From Paracoccaceae bacterium (GTDB taxonomy: Bacteria; Pseudomonadota; Alphaproteobacteria; Rhodobacterales; Rhodobacteraceae), in NCBI GenBank assembly GCA_020637675.1, contig JACKKD010000003.1:248001-312000 (forward strand): a DNA stretch of 64,000 bases, given 5' to 3'. The notes beneath the pieces are model-generated. The model ran no database searches. It was given only the letters and a program-made list of their open reading frames with translations, and was not told the DNA's origin. Positions 1 through 8,713 of this stretch are shown one piece after another. Positions within the stretch are counted from its first letter, which is position 1, and every line of letters begins with the position of its first letter. A program made the translations under genes and the position numbers.

Positions 1-133
1 GAGACTGTTCCGACCAGCCATCTTGCGGGCGCGACACAGAAAGCGGCGCGGTCGCCTCCGCGACGATATTCTGGCCGTCGTCAATCAGGATGGCCTTCAA
101 ACCCGACGTGCCAAGATCCAGGCCGAGATACAT
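1..133 (-). CDS. xylB: Xylulokinase, N-terminal fragment (runs off the window edge)
   Basis: Only the first 44 codons are present. The translation starts MYLGLDLGTSGLKAILID, the N-terminal ATP-binding motif of FGGY sugar kinases, and continues to QDGWSEQS, typical of xylulokinase, which phosphorylates D-xylulose to xylulose 5-phosphate in the cytoplasm. The ATG at 133-131 lies one base beyond the xylG stop codon (137-135), so the two are almost certainly co-translated. Position at the end of a xylose ABC transporter operon makes xylulokinase much likelier than another FGGY kinase, but the catalytic Asp and sugar-binding region lie outside the window. Confidence 0.85.
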   Translation of the reverse strand, partial: MYLGLDLGTSGLKAILIDDGQNIVAEATAPLSVSRPQDGWSEQS

Positions 134-134
134 C

Positions 135-902
135 TCAGGCTGACCTTTCGGGTTTCTTGCCCAGGATGATCATGCCGAGGATGTCTTCGTCCGTGACCTC
201 GTCGACATTGACGGTGCCCACAAGTTGCCCGTTTTTCATGACAGACGCACGGTCGCAGAGCTTCATCACGTTGTGGATGTCATGCTCGATCAGGAAGATT
301 CCGAGCCCTTGTGCCTTCAACTCCTGGATCAGTTCCGCCACCATCTGTGTCTCGTGCGGCCCGAGCGCGGCCGTGGGCTCGTCCATGATGAGGATGCGCG
401 CGTCGAAATAGACGGCGCGCGCGATGGCAACCGACTGCCGCTGCCCTCCGGAGAGGGCGGAAACCGGCACGTTGAATTTGCGGAAGTTGGGGTTGAGACG
501 GCCCATGATCTTGCGTGTCTCGGCCTCCATGCGCGCATCGTCGACGAGGCCTGCGGATGTCACCAGCTCGCGCCCGAGGAAAAGGTTGGAAGCGGCATCC
601 AGGTTGTCGGCCAGCGCAAGCGTCTGGTAGATCGTCTCGATGTTGTACTTTCGCGCATCCCGCGGGTTGTGGATCTCGGCCTTCTCACCGCTGATCCAGA
701 TATCGCCCGAATCCGCCTGATAGGCGCCGGAGAGGCATTTGATCAGGGTGGACTTGCCGGCACCATTGTGACCGAGCAGCCCGACAACCTCGCCGGGATA
801 GAGGTCGACCGTGACGTGATCCACGGCCTTGATGCCTCCGAAGGCGATCGAGATGTCGCGCATCTCGACGAGAGGCGTGCGGGGCTTCTGACTGTCTAGC
901 AT
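135..902 (-). CDS. xylG: Xylose ABC transporter, ATP-binding protein (single-domain form)
   Basis: 255-residue ATPase that would power D-xylose import at the inner membrane. Visible motifs: Walker A GHNGAGKST (residues 44-52), signature LSGGQRQS (150-157), Walker B ILIMDEPT (170-177) and an H-loop in IEHDI. It holds one nucleotide-binding domain, whereas enterobacterial XylG has two fused copies (about 510 residues); the one-domain form would act as a homodimer. I chose the ATG at 902, twelve bases after the xylH stop codon; an in-frame GTG at 911 would add three residues. The reading frame stays open far upstream, but that part overlaps xylH. Co-transcribed with xylF, xylH and xylB. Confidence 0.92.
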   Translation of the reverse strand: MLDSQKPRTPLVEMRDISIAFGGIKAVDHVTVDLYPGEVVGLLGHNGAGKSTLIKCLSGAYQADSGDIWISGEKAEIHNPRDARKYNIETIYQTLALADNLDAASNLFLGRELVTSAGLVDDARMEAETRKIMGRLNPNFRKFNVPVSALSGGQRQSVAIARAVYFDARILIMDEPTAALGPHETQMVAELIQELKAQGLGIFLIEHDIHNVMKLCDRASVMKNGQLVGTVNVDEVTDEDILGMIILGKKPERSA

Positions 903-913
903 GTTGGTCACCC

Positions 914-2233
914 CTATTTCGCGCGGCTGCGATAAAGCTTGTCCACATAGACGGCCAGGACGAGCACGATGCCGACGACGATATCCTGCATCGCGGCGTC
1001 GAAACCGATCAGAACCATGCCGGTCTTCAGGCTCTGCATGACGAGCGCGCCGATGATCGCGCCGTAGATCGTGCCCACCCCGCCGGCGAGGGACGTGCCC
1101 CCGATCACGGCGGCGGCGATGACGTAGAGCTCGTCGAGCTGGCCGAGCGAATTGGTGGCGGAGTTGAGCCGCGCAGATGCGACGACGGCCGAAAGCCCAG
1201 TCAGGAAACCCATCAGCGCAAAGATCTTGACCGTCATCCAGCGCGTGTCGATCCCGGCGAGTTCTGCCGCGTCGGGATTGCCTCCGATCGCCAGGACATA
1301 GCGGCCGAATCGCGTCCTGGTCATGAGGAACGTCATCCCGATGCCGACAACCGCGAGAACCAGAACCGGAATGGCAAAGCCGTGGCTGATGAATAGGCCG
1401 CCTTCGGGGACTTCGATCCCCTGCGCTGCCGCGTACTGGTTCACGATTCCGCGCGGCCATGGATAGGCGTTCACGAGCAGCACCGACCCGATCACAAGTC
1501 CGCACCCGAGGACGCCGAGCGTGTACTCGGCCCACATGGGCCGCAACGGAAAGTCGAACTTGAGTCGCTGCTTGCGCCCCTGCACCAGCAGCCAGACAAT
1601 CCCGGAGCAGGCGGCGAGCCCCACGATCCAGCTGCCGGTCGCGCCGATGGAACCATAGGGGCCTCCGCCGATCAGGGCGAAATTCGCATCCACCGGAGAG
1701 ATGGTCTCACCTCGCGCCAGAAGGAAGGCCGCGCCGCGCCACACAAGGAGGCCACCGAGCGTGACGATGAAGGCCGGGATCCCGCGGTAGGCGACCAGCC
1801 ACCCGTGAAAGGCGCCGATCGAGGCTCCCACCGACATGCCGACGATGGAAGCGATGATCCATATCGCCGGATGACCGAGGCCGAGCCACTGCGGCAGGAC
1901 CCAGACTTGGGTGATCCCCATGACCATGGCCGCGAAACCGAGAAGGGAGCCCACGGAAAGGTCGATGTGCCTCGTGATGATGACCAGCACCATCCCGCAG
2001 GCCATGATCCCGATGGACGCCGTCTGCACAGACAGATTCCAGAGGTTCCGGGGCGTCAGGAACACACCGCTGCCGTTTGCGACGATGCCGTAGATATGAA
2101 AGCCGACCCAGATCGCGACGAGAGCACCGACCATGCCCAGAAGGCGAGTGTCGATCTCGGTGGCCCTGAGGAACCGGCCGAAAATGCCCGTGGCGGGATT
2201 GCTGGCGGAGATCCGAGAAGTTGTCTGCGTCAT
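914..2233 (-). CDS. xylH: Xylose ABC transporter permease
   Basis: 439-residue polytopic inner-membrane permease of the BPD_transp_2 (ribose/xylose) family. The family motif RHIDLSVGS is at about residues 88-96. About ten hydrophobic segments are visible between residues 32 and 430, and a conserved cytoplasmic loop reads GGNPDAAELAGID. The length is somewhat over the usual 390 because of a central periplasmic insertion. It lies between xylF and xylG in the same operon. The 144-base gap to xylF contains a strong stem-loop (2334-2367) that probably stabilises the upstream binding-protein message. Confidence 0.92.
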   Translation of the reverse strand: MTQTTSRISASNPATGIFGRFLRATEIDTRLLGMVGALVAIWVGFHIYGIVANGSGVFLTPRNLWNLSVQTASIGIMACGMVLVIITRHIDLSVGSLLGFAAMVMGITQVWVLPQWLGLGHPAIWIIASIVGMSVGASIGAFHGWLVAYRGIPAFIVTLGGLLVWRGAAFLLARGETISPVDANFALIGGGPYGSIGATGSWIVGLAACSGIVWLLVQGRKQRLKFDFPLRPMWAEYTLGVLGCGLVIGSVLLVNAYPWPRGIVNQYAAAQGIEVPEGGLFISHGFAIPVLVLAVVGIGMTFLMTRTRFGRYVLAIGGNPDAAELAGIDTRWMTVKIFALMGFLTGLSAVVASARLNSATNSLGQLDELYVIAAAVIGGTSLAGGVGTIYGAIIGALVMQSLKTGMVLIGFDAAMQDIVVGIVLVLAVYVDKLYRSRAK

Positions 2234-2333
2234 GGCGCACCCGCACGTTTAAGGGGATCGGTGCTTGCGCGGTCAGGCGTGACAGGGGTTGCCTGACCAC
2301 ATCTTGGAAGCGCCTGACCGGCGCCCGCCCGAA

Positions 2334-2367
2334 TTGACCGACGCCGGATCGGTCCGGCGTCGGTCAA
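2334..2367 (-). promoter_or_regulatory. Perfect 15-bp stem-loop between xylF and xylH
   Basis: The arms at 2334-2348 and 2353-2367 are exact reverse complements around a TCGG loop. There is no T-run on either side, so it is not a classic intrinsic terminator. In binding-protein-dependent sugar operons such hairpins commonly shield the 3' end of the binding-protein mRNA and lower expression of the downstream permease. That role here is inferred from position only. Confidence 0.7.
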
Positions 2368-2377
2368 GTGGCTCAGT

Positions 2378-3400
2378 TCACTGGCATGCAGCCACGTCAG
2401 ACGCAGCGCCCTCGCAGGCCTGCTCCTTCGAGATGTGGCCTGCGTCGATGACGAGGTTAAGCGTTTCCTTGGTGATCGGGGTCGGGGCAAGGAAGATCGC
2501 GTTCATCGCCACCCCCTTCTCTCCGCCGGACCACTTTTGAGCCCCCTGGACCGCATCCATGGCCGTACCCTTGGCAAGCGCGACAGCGATCTCGCCCGCG
2601 GCCTTGCCGAGCGCACGGCTGTCCTTCCAGACGGACACGGTCTGCGATCCGCGGGCCACGCGGTTCAGCGCCGCAAGGTCGCCGTCCTGTCCCCCGACCG
2701 GAACCGTGAGACCCTGGGCCTGCAGCGCTGCGATCACACCGCCGGCCATGCCGTCGTTCTCGGCGAGAACCGCGTCGATGGCGTTGTTGTTGGCGGTCAG
2801 GCACTGCTCCATGTTCGCCTGCGCGTTCTCAGGCTTCCAGCCGTCCGTATAGGTTTCGCAGACGATCTTGATCTTGCCTGCCGCGACGTCTGCGCCGATC
2901 ACTTCTTCCATGCCCTCGCGCAGGAAGTCGGCATTGGGATCGCCAGGGTCGCCCTTGATGATCGCATAGTTCCCTTCGGGCTGGGCGGCCTTCACCGTTT
3001 CGGCGATGATGCTTCCGACGCCCTTGTTGTCGAAGGTCAGGTAGAAGGCGCGCTCGTCCTCGATCAGGCGGTCATAGCCGACAACCGGGATGCCTTCTGC
3101 CGCAGCCTTGTCGACTGCCGGGCCGATCGCATCCTTGTCCATGGCGAGGATGATCAGCGCCTCGGCCCCTTGGGCGATGAGCGCCTCGACATCCGTCAGC
3201 TGCTTGGCGGCGGAGGCCTGTGCGTCCGCGGAGATGTAGGTGGCGCCGGCTGCTTCCAGCGCCGCCTTGATGGCGGCCTCGTCGGTTTTCCAGCGCTCTT
3301 CCTGGAAGTTCGACCAGCTCACGCCGATCGTCTGCGCCCAGGCCGAATTTGAAGCGAAACCGGCCGCCAGGGCGACGGCCGCCAGAATGGACTTGTGCAT
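2378..3400 (-). CDS. xylF: D-xylose-binding periplasmic protein
   Basis: 340-residue solute-binding protein of the Peripla_BP_4 type that captures D-xylose in the periplasm and delivers it to XylH/XylG. A Sec signal peptide spans residues 1-22 (MHKSILAAVALAAG then SAWA), with cleavage expected before QTIGVSWSN. Typical features of XylF are the N-terminal SNFQEERWKTDE segment and the later KGDPGDPNAD and AENDGMAGG blocks. I chose the ATG at 3400 because it precedes the signal peptide and has a GGGAGGAAC ribosome-binding site. An upstream ATG in frame would add 27 arginine-rich residues that ruin the signal peptide. First gene of the xylose operon, divergent from the ROK regulator. Confidence 0.93.
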   Translation of the reverse strand: MHKSILAAVALAAGFASNSAWAQTIGVSWSNFQEERWKTDEAAIKAALEAAGATYISADAQASAAKQLTDVEALIAQGAEALIILAMDKDAIGPAVDKAAAEGIPVVGYDRLIEDERAFYLTFDNKGVGSIIAETVKAAQPEGNYAIIKGDPGDPNADFLREGMEEVIGADVAAGKIKIVCETYTDGWKPENAQANMEQCLTANNNAIDAVLAENDGMAGGVIAALQAQGLTVPVGGQDGDLAALNRVARGSQTVSVWKDSRALGKAAGEIAVALAKGTAMDAVQGAQKWSGGEKGVAMNAIFLAPTPITKETLNLVIDAGHISKEQACEGAASDVAACQ

Positions 3401-3592
3401 AAGTTCCTCCCGTTGGTGGGCATGCCGCCCGGATCGACGGATTCGCCGATACAGTGTCGAAATTGCCTTCAATAATTTCACTTGTCAAATTAAAAGTCAG
3501 ACCGCACACTGATACCGCGCAAGATTGATGCGATCTTGGGTGCCGCAACGCAGAGAATCGAGCGCGCCCGCAAAAAAGTCGCGCGCCTTTAA

Positions 3593-3605
3593 TTAGGTGG
3601 ACTAA
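3593..3605. promoter_or_regulatory. Possible operator in the xylF / ROK-regulator divergent region
   Basis: The 208-base divergent region 3401-3608 is AT-rich for this genome (for example TTCAATAATTTCAC and CAAATTAAAAG at 3469-3498). A short dyad, TTAG-N5-CTAA, lies at 3593-3605, immediately ahead of the regulator ATG and overlapping its GGTGG ribosome-binding site. A ROK repressor bound here could control its own synthesis. The dyad is short and could be chance; no second copy was found near the xylF promoter. Confidence 0.25.
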
Positions 3606-3608
3606 GAA

Positions 3609-4895
3609 ATGAAGGACCGGGAGGCGCGTGCCGTGCGCAGGATCGAGGCGCGAACGCAAGGATGCGGGCCCCTGATCCCCTCTCTCACCGAGTCGGCGCG
3701 CCCCCTCCGCCAGCAGATCTTCGAAAGGGTCCGGGCCGCCGGCTACATGCCGCGCGTGCAGGTCGCAAAGGAGCTCGGTGTCAGCCCTGCCTCCGTCACG
3801 ACTCTGACGTCGGAACTGATCGAGATGGGGCTGCTCGAGGAAGTGTCGACGCAGCGTGATGTCGGGGATGGCGGGCGTGGACGTCCGGCGGTGGCGTTAG
3901 GCGTCCGCGCGGATGCAAGGCTTGTCGCCGGCGTCAAGCTTTCGGACCGCGAACATACCGCGGTGATTGTGGATTTCGCCGGCAACCTCATCGCCGACGA
4001 AGCCATCACACGCCAGCCGGGCGCGATGGAACTCGCCGACCTTGTTGCCGCGACCGCGACACTTGTCGGACGGCTCTGCGAGAAGGCCGGAATCCTGCCT
4101 GAAAAGCTCAGCGCCATAGGCCTCGGCGTGCCGGGGTTCGTCGATACCGCGACCGGTATCGTCCACTGGTCTCCGGTCATCGCAAGCCGCCATGCGCCGC
4201 TCGCCGCGGCCGCGAGCGAGAGGCTCGGCCGACCGGTTCACGTGGATAACGACGCGAACCTTGTGACGCTCGCCGAGTTGTGGTTCGGGGCCGGCCGCAG
4301 CCTTTCCGACTTCGCCGTGCTCACGATCGAACACGGGGTCGGCATGGGCTTCGTGATGAACCATCGCATCTATCGCGGCGGCCAGGGGCTCGGAATGGAA
4401 CTCGGCCACACGAAGGTGCAGCTTGACGGCGCTCTCTGCCGATGCGGCCAGCGCGGCTGTCTGGAGGCCTATGTCGCGGATTACGCACTGGTGCGCGAGG
4501 CAACCACGGCCCTGAACCTGACCAGCCGCGAGACCCAGTCCGTCAATATCCTCCTCGAAAGCCTCTACGATCACGCCAAGGCCGGCAATGCCGCAGCACG
4601 CTCCATCTTTCACCGGGCCGGACGCTACCTCGCTCTGGGACTGGCCAACGTGGTGAACCTCTTCGACCCCGAACTGATCGTCCTCTCGGGTGAACGGATG
4701 CGCTATGACTACCTTTACGCCAACGAAACGCTGGGCGAGATAAAGGCGCTGGCACTCAATACCGGGCGCCCGGCACCGCGTATCGAGATCCATGCCTGGG
4801 GCGATCTGCTCTGGGCCCATGGCGCGGCGGCGCTGGCGCTGTCGCAGGTGACGGAACAGTTGTTGAGCCCCGCACGGGAAGTTGCCGCCCAATGA
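3609..4895 (+). CDS. ROK-family transcriptional regulator, probable xylose repressor
   Basis: 428 residues. The N-terminal part (about 30-85) carries a winged helix-turn-helix (QVAKELGVSPASVTTLTSELIEMGLL). The rest is a ROK sugar-kinase-like domain with the zinc signature CRCGQRGCLE at 277-286, DNDANL, and a GLGVPGFVD phosphate-binding segment. ROK repressors of this layout (XylR, NagC, Mlc) bind sugar or sugar phosphate and release DNA. Divergent placement next to xylFHGB points to xylose as the effector (inference). Its ATG overlaps the proposed operator, and its stop overlaps the start of the next gene (ATGA), so the exported FG-GAP protein downstream is translationally coupled to it, an odd partnership. 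Confidence 0.85.
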   Translation: MKDREARAVRRIEARTQGCGPLIPSLTESARPLRQQIFERVRAAGYMPRVQVAKELGVSPASVTTLTSELIEMGLLEEVSTQRDVGDGGRGRPAVALGVRADARLVAGVKLSDREHTAVIVDFAGNLIADEAITRQPGAMELADLVAATATLVGRLCEKAGILPEKLSAIGLGVPGFVDTATGIVHWSPVIASRHAPLAAAASERLGRPVHVDNDANLVTLAELWFGAGRSLSDFAVLTIEHGVGMGFVMNHRIYRGGQGLGMELGHTKVQLDGALCRCGQRGCLEAYVADYALVREATTALNLTSRETQSVNILLESLYDHAKAGNAAARSIFHRAGRYLALGLANVVNLFDPELIVLSGERMRYDYLYANETLGEIKALALNTGRPAPRIEIHAWGDLLWAHGAAALALSQVTEQLLSPAREVAAQ

Positions 4896-6415
4896 GGATG
4901 ATCGTCCTAATCGTAACGACCGCCGCGTCGCCGGCCGCGGCAGCGCCTCTTTTCGTCGATCGCGCGGGCGACTTGCCGGTCGCACATGTTTATGAAGGCG
5001 GGTGGGAGCATTTTGTAGGCGGCGGGGTCGCCGTGTTCGACTGCAACGGCGACGCCAGGCCGGAGATTTTCGTGGCCGGCGGTACCAACCCCGCGCGTCT
5101 GTTCGTGAATATCACCGGGGGCGCGACATCGCCGCTCACCTTCGCGCTGGGCGACGCACCGCCGATCACTGGCGTGACAGGAGCCTATCCGCTCGACATC
5201 GACGGAGACGGCGCGCTTGACCTGGCCGTGCTGCGGGTGGGACGCGACATCCTGCTGCGCGGCGGGCCTGACTGCACCTTCACTGACGCCTCGGCGGCCC
5301 TGGGTTTCAACCCTCGCGACGCCTGGACAACGGCCTTTTCGGCCATCTGGGAGAAGGGGGCGAGCCTTCCGACACTGGCCTTCGGACACTATGTGGACCG
5401 CGCCAACCCCAAAGGTCCGTTCGAAGCCTGCGACACATCGGACCTCTATCGACCTTCGGGACGAATCTACGGTGCACCCGAGACGATCTCACCCGGCTTC
5501 TGCACACTCTCCATGCTGATCAGCGATTGGCGTCGCTCGGGCGAGCCGGAGCTACGTGTCTCCAACGATCGTCACTATTACGTTCGCGGCGGCTACGAAC
5601 AGATGTTCCGCCTCAGCCCGCTCGCCGAGCGGACGGAGGACTGGCCCCGCGTCTCGCTCTGGGGGATGGGGATCGCCAGCCAGGACCTGAACGGCGACGG
5701 GTTGCCCGAAGTGATGATGACCTCGATGGGCGACCAGCTTCTCCAGTTCAATACGGGGACCGGCTTCACCGATGCACCCTATGAACTCGGCACCTACGCG
5801 CAGAGACCGTTCATCGGCGACGATGGCCGGCCCTCCACCGGATGGCACGCCGAGTTTGCGGATGTGGACAACGACGGGCGAATGGACATCTTCATCGCCA
5901 AGGGGAACGTGGATCAGATGCCCTCGAACGCGATCCATGACCCGAACAACCTCCTGATGCAGCAGCCGAACGGAAGTTTCGTCGAGAGGGCCGACGTGGC
6001 CGGCATTGCCACGACCGAACGCGCGCGCGGAGCGGCGCTCGCGGACTTCGACGGCGACGGGCGGCTCGATCTCGTGGTGGTGAACCGACGCGCGCCACTG
6101 GAACTCTGGCAGAACGCGACCCCGGATACGGGCCATTGGGCCGGAATAGAGCCGCGGATGGAAGGCAACAGCCGCGCCGTCGGCGCCTGGGTCGAACTCC
6201 GCGCGGCCGGAAAGGTGATGGCGCGCGAAGTGACTGTCGGCGGTGGACACGCAGGCGGCCAGGCCGGTCCGCTCCATTTCGGACTCGGAGCCGAGATGAA
6301 ACCCGAGGTTCGCATCATCTGGCCAGACGGCACCGTTTCGGACTGGACGTCGCTTCCCGCTGACCGGGTGACGGAGGTCTGGCCGGACGGCCTATCACTG
6401 CGCCTCGGGCTCTAA
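4892..6415 (+). CDS. Exported FG-GAP/VCBS repeat protein with ASPIC/UnbV domain (CRTAC1 family)
   Basis: 507 residues with a short signal peptide (MRMIVLIVTTAASPAAAA). The body has repeated calcium-binding FG-GAP/VCBS loops that recur as D-x-N/D-x-D-G: DCNGDARPEI, DIDGDGALDL, DLNGDGLPEV, DVDNDGRMDI and DFDGDGRLDL, the expected blades of a beta-propeller. The C-terminal part (about 425-490: GAWVELRAAG, then VTVGGGHAGGQAGPLHFGLG) is an ASPIC/UnbV domain. Together these define CRTAC1-like secreted proteins; the biochemical role is not known. The ATG overlaps the stop of the ROK regulator, and the stop codon overlaps that of the convergent di-heme peroxidase. Confidence 0.8.
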   Translation: MRMIVLIVTTAASPAAAAPLFVDRAGDLPVAHVYEGGWEHFVGGGVAVFDCNGDARPEIFVAGGTNPARLFVNITGGATSPLTFALGDAPPITGVTGAYPLDIDGDGALDLAVLRVGRDILLRGGPDCTFTDASAALGFNPRDAWTTAFSAIWEKGASLPTLAFGHYVDRANPKGPFEACDTSDLYRPSGRIYGAPETISPGFCTLSMLISDWRRSGEPELRVSNDRHYYVRGGYEQMFRLSPLAERTEDWPRVSLWGMGIASQDLNGDGLPEVMMTSMGDQLLQFNTGTGFTDAPYELGTYAQRPFIGDDGRPSTGWHAEFADVDNDGRMDIFIAKGNVDQMPSNAIHDPNNLLMQQPNGSFVERADVAGIATTERARGAALADFDGDGRLDLVVVNRRAPLELWQNATPDTGHWAGIEPRMEGNSRAVGAWVELRAAGKVMAREVTVGGGHAGGQAGPLHFGLGAEMKPEVRIIWPDGTVSDWTSLPADRVTEVWPDGLSLRLGL

Positions 6416-7770
6416 CGCTCCACCGGAAGCCCGCTTGGCACGGTCTCGGGCATGCCGAGGCGGCCGTCGATTGACGCCTGGTCGCGCAGCGCTCCGAGAA
6501 AGGCGATCAGTTGCGCCACCTCTATTTCCGACAGCGGCCTGCCCGGCAGCGCGGCCGCCTCGATCACACGCACTTCGTCGGGCGAATCGAGGATTGCCCA
6601 GTCGGGCTTGGCAAGGTCGATGGCCGGAAGCACCGCCAGACTGCGGTCATAACCCGAAAGCCCGATCGAAGGGTCGGCGTGATGACGCAGAAACGCAGCA
6701 AGATCGGACCACGCACCGGCGTGGCCCCAGGGACCTGTCGCGGTGACATTGCGAAGCGACGGCGTGCGGAAGGCAAAGGCATCGTCAGGCCGGTTGGTCA
6801 CCCGCATCCTGCCGACGTCGCGGGAGTGTCGCTCGAACCGCTCGGCCTTTCCGGGGCCAAGCTGTGGCTCGCCCATGGCGTGGAAGTCGTGATCAGTCTG
6901 GAACTTGCCCGCATGACAGCCGGAACAGCCGGACTTGCCATAGAACAGGTCCATACCCGCCTGTCCCTCGGGTGCGAGGGCCGTCCCGCCGCGCAACATC
7001 AAGTCGAAGGGCGAGTTGTCGGACCGCCATTCGAAGGCAACGAAAGCGGCGATCGCATTTGAGATGTCGGTGAAGCCGATCGGGCGTCCCCCGGCGATGT
7101 CCGGGTAGGCGGCCGAAAACATGGCACGGTATTCCGGTATGGCCGAGACGCGCTTCGAGAGAATGTCCCAGGCCCCGCCGGGCCGGGTAATGACGCCCTC
7201 GCGCACGGCCGTCGACACGTCGTTCTCCTGATAGTGCCCCGCCATCTCGTCGGGCGAAAGCACCGGGAACATCGTCTGGGCCGAAAGGATGGAGGCGAAA
7301 CCGGCCACCATGTCGTCTTCAAGCGGGGTCCTCAGTCCCGATGGGCGGGAAGGGTCGACTTCGATCCGCCCATCGTGAAACATGACGGTGAATTCGCGCG
7401 CGCCGAGATTGAAGAGGGCCTGTGCGTTGCGGGGAATCCGCTGCTCCGGCGGATTGGCCGGATCGGGCCTGCGCTCGGGCCCGATGCCGAACCCGCCTTC
7501 ACCGAGGCCCAGCGAGAGCCCGTCGGACGTGGCGAAGCGCGGATGGTGACAGGTCGCGCACGAGATGTTGCGGTTACCCGAGAGGATCGGATCGAAAAAG
7601 AGCATCCGCCCGAGCCGGGCTTCATCCATCGAAACGGGGCCATAGTCGGCGTCGGTGATCGGTGCGGGGATTTCCGCGCCCGCCGCAGTCGCCGCCCAAA
7701 GCGTGAGCAGTGCTATGAACCGCAAGGCGAATCCTCCTGACCGCCAGTGATACCGCTCGATCTGATTCAT
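6412..7770 (-). CDS. Di-heme cytochrome c peroxidase / MauG-like protein
   Basis: 452 residues with an N-terminal signal peptide (hydrophobic about 15-31, ending AGAEIP), so periplasmic. Two covalent heme motifs are visible: CATCH at 71-75 and CSGCH at 282-286. This is the pattern of bacterial di-heme peroxidases and MauG/MbnH enzymes, which reduce peroxide or use bis-Fe(IV) chemistry to oxidise a partner protein. Flanking segments are characteristic: LGRMLFFDPILSGN before heme 1, and TPSLRNVTATGPWGHAG near the C-terminus. The gene is convergent with the FG-GAP protein and overlaps it by four bases. Which subfamily (detoxifying peroxidase or protein-modifying MauG) cannot be decided from these motifs. 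Confidence 0.85.
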   Translation of the reverse strand: MNQIERYHWRSGGFALRFIALLTLWAATAAGAEIPAPITDADYGPVSMDEARLGRMLFFDPILSGNRNISCATCHHPRFATSDGLSLGLGEGGFGIGPERRPDPANPPEQRIPRNAQALFNLGAREFTVMFHDGRIEVDPSRPSGLRTPLEDDMVAGFASILSAQTMFPVLSPDEMAGHYQENDVSTAVREGVITRPGGAWDILSKRVSAIPEYRAMFSAAYPDIAGGRPIGFTDISNAIAAFVAFEWRSDNSPFDLMLRGGTALAPEGQAGMDLFYGKSGCSGCHAGKFQTDHDFHAMGEPQLGPGKAERFERHSRDVGRMRVTNRPDDAFAFRTPSLRNVTATGPWGHAGAWSDLAAFLRHHADPSIGLSGYDRSLAVLPAIDLAKPDWAILDSPDEVRVIEAAALPGRPLSEIEVAQLIAFLGALRDQASIDGRLGMPETVPSGLPVER

Positions 7771-7771
7771 G

Positions 7772-7796
7772 GGAACGACTGACCGCGACTGTCGTT
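7772..7796 (+). promoter_or_regulatory. Sigma-EcfG (general stress) promoter of the yihY gene
   Basis: GGAAC at 7772-7776, 16-base spacer, CGTT at 7793-7796: an exact match to the alphaproteobacterial EcfG consensus. A start point near 7803 would leave a short leader before the ATG at 7829. It lies 45 kb from the general stress locus but has the same form as the promoters there. Confidence 0.75.
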
Positions 7797-7828
7797 AGCA
7801 TTCCGCCGTCACCCCCGTTGCGCCCGGC

Positions 7829-8713
7829 ATGCGCGCGCGCGAACATGTGGTGCTTAAAGTACGGAGTTCCCGCTTGGCCTGGGCAACCTACATGATGAAG
7901 CTCGCTGTCGCCGTCTGGAACGCGATGGATGAGCGGCACATGGGCCTGCTCTCCGCGGGCGTGGCCTTCTATGCGATGTTCGCACTCTTTCCGGGGATGG
8001 CGGCGACAATCGCGATCTGGGGATTTTTCGCCGACCCGATCGTCATGCGGGAATACCTGGACCAGATCCACGGCGTCATTCCGGACGCCGCGTACGGCGT
8101 TCTCGAAGCCCACCTCGACGCGCTTCTGGTTGCAAACAACCGGGCACTGGGCTGGACCACCATCCTGTCCTTTGTGGTCGCACTCTACTCGGTCCACAGC
8201 GCCGTTGCCGCACTCGTGAGCGGGCTCAATGCGATGCATGATCGCGGCCACCGTCCCGGTCTTTTCCGGCTGCTCTGGTCCGTCGTGCTCACTGGCGCGG
8301 TGGTTGCGCTCGTGCTTTCCGCGCTCGTCGTGGTCGTCACCGTGCCCGTTGCGCTCAACTTCCTGCACGTGGACTATCTGGGGTCGTTCATTCTCTTCTA
8401 CCTTCCCTGGGTGGTCATGTTCGCCGTCCTGTTCGTGGTCCTCGGTCTCTTCTACCGCTGGGGCCCGACGTCCGAGAGCCGCAGCCACCGCCACTCCTGG
8501 GTTTCGCCCGGGGCCTTCGTCGCGGCGATGCTTTGGGTCGCGGCTTCCATCGCCTTCTCGGTCTATCTCGCCTATTTCGGCGCCTACAACCGCATCTACG
8601 GCTCGATCGGGGCGGTGATCGCCCTGCTCATGTGGCTCTACATCTCGGCCTATATCGTTCTGTTCGGCGCCGTCCTGAACGAGGAACGCGCGCGCCTGCG
8701 CCGCGCTCAGTAG
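7829..8713 (+). CDS. YihY/virulence factor BrkB family membrane protein
   Basis: 294 residues with about six transmembrane helices from residue 45 onward. Family hallmarks are LLSAGVAFYAMFALFPG near the N-terminus, then GLNAMHDR and a late GSIGAVIALLMWLYISAY block. YihY/BrkB proteins are inner-membrane proteins of uncertain transport or lipid-related function. The start at 7829 gives an arginine-rich leader; an ATG 24 codons further in (MMKLAVAVWNAMDERH) is also plausible. An exact EcfG promoter lies just upstream, so induction by general stress is likely. The 3' end overlaps the convergent tamB by 7 bases. Confidence 0.85.
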   Translation: MRAREHVVLKVRSSRLAWATYMMKLAVAVWNAMDERHMGLLSAGVAFYAMFALFPGMAATIAIWGFFADPIVMREYLDQIHGVIPDAAYGVLEAHLDALLVANNRALGWTTILSFVVALYSVHSAVAALVSGLNAMHDRGHRPGLFRLLWSVVLTGAVVALVLSALVVVVTVPVALNFLHVDYLGSFILFYLPWVVMFAVLFVVLGLFYRWGPTSESRSHRHSWVSPGAFVAAMLWVAASIAFSVYLAYFGAYNRIYGSIGAVIALLMWLYISAYIVLFGAVLNEERARLRRAQ

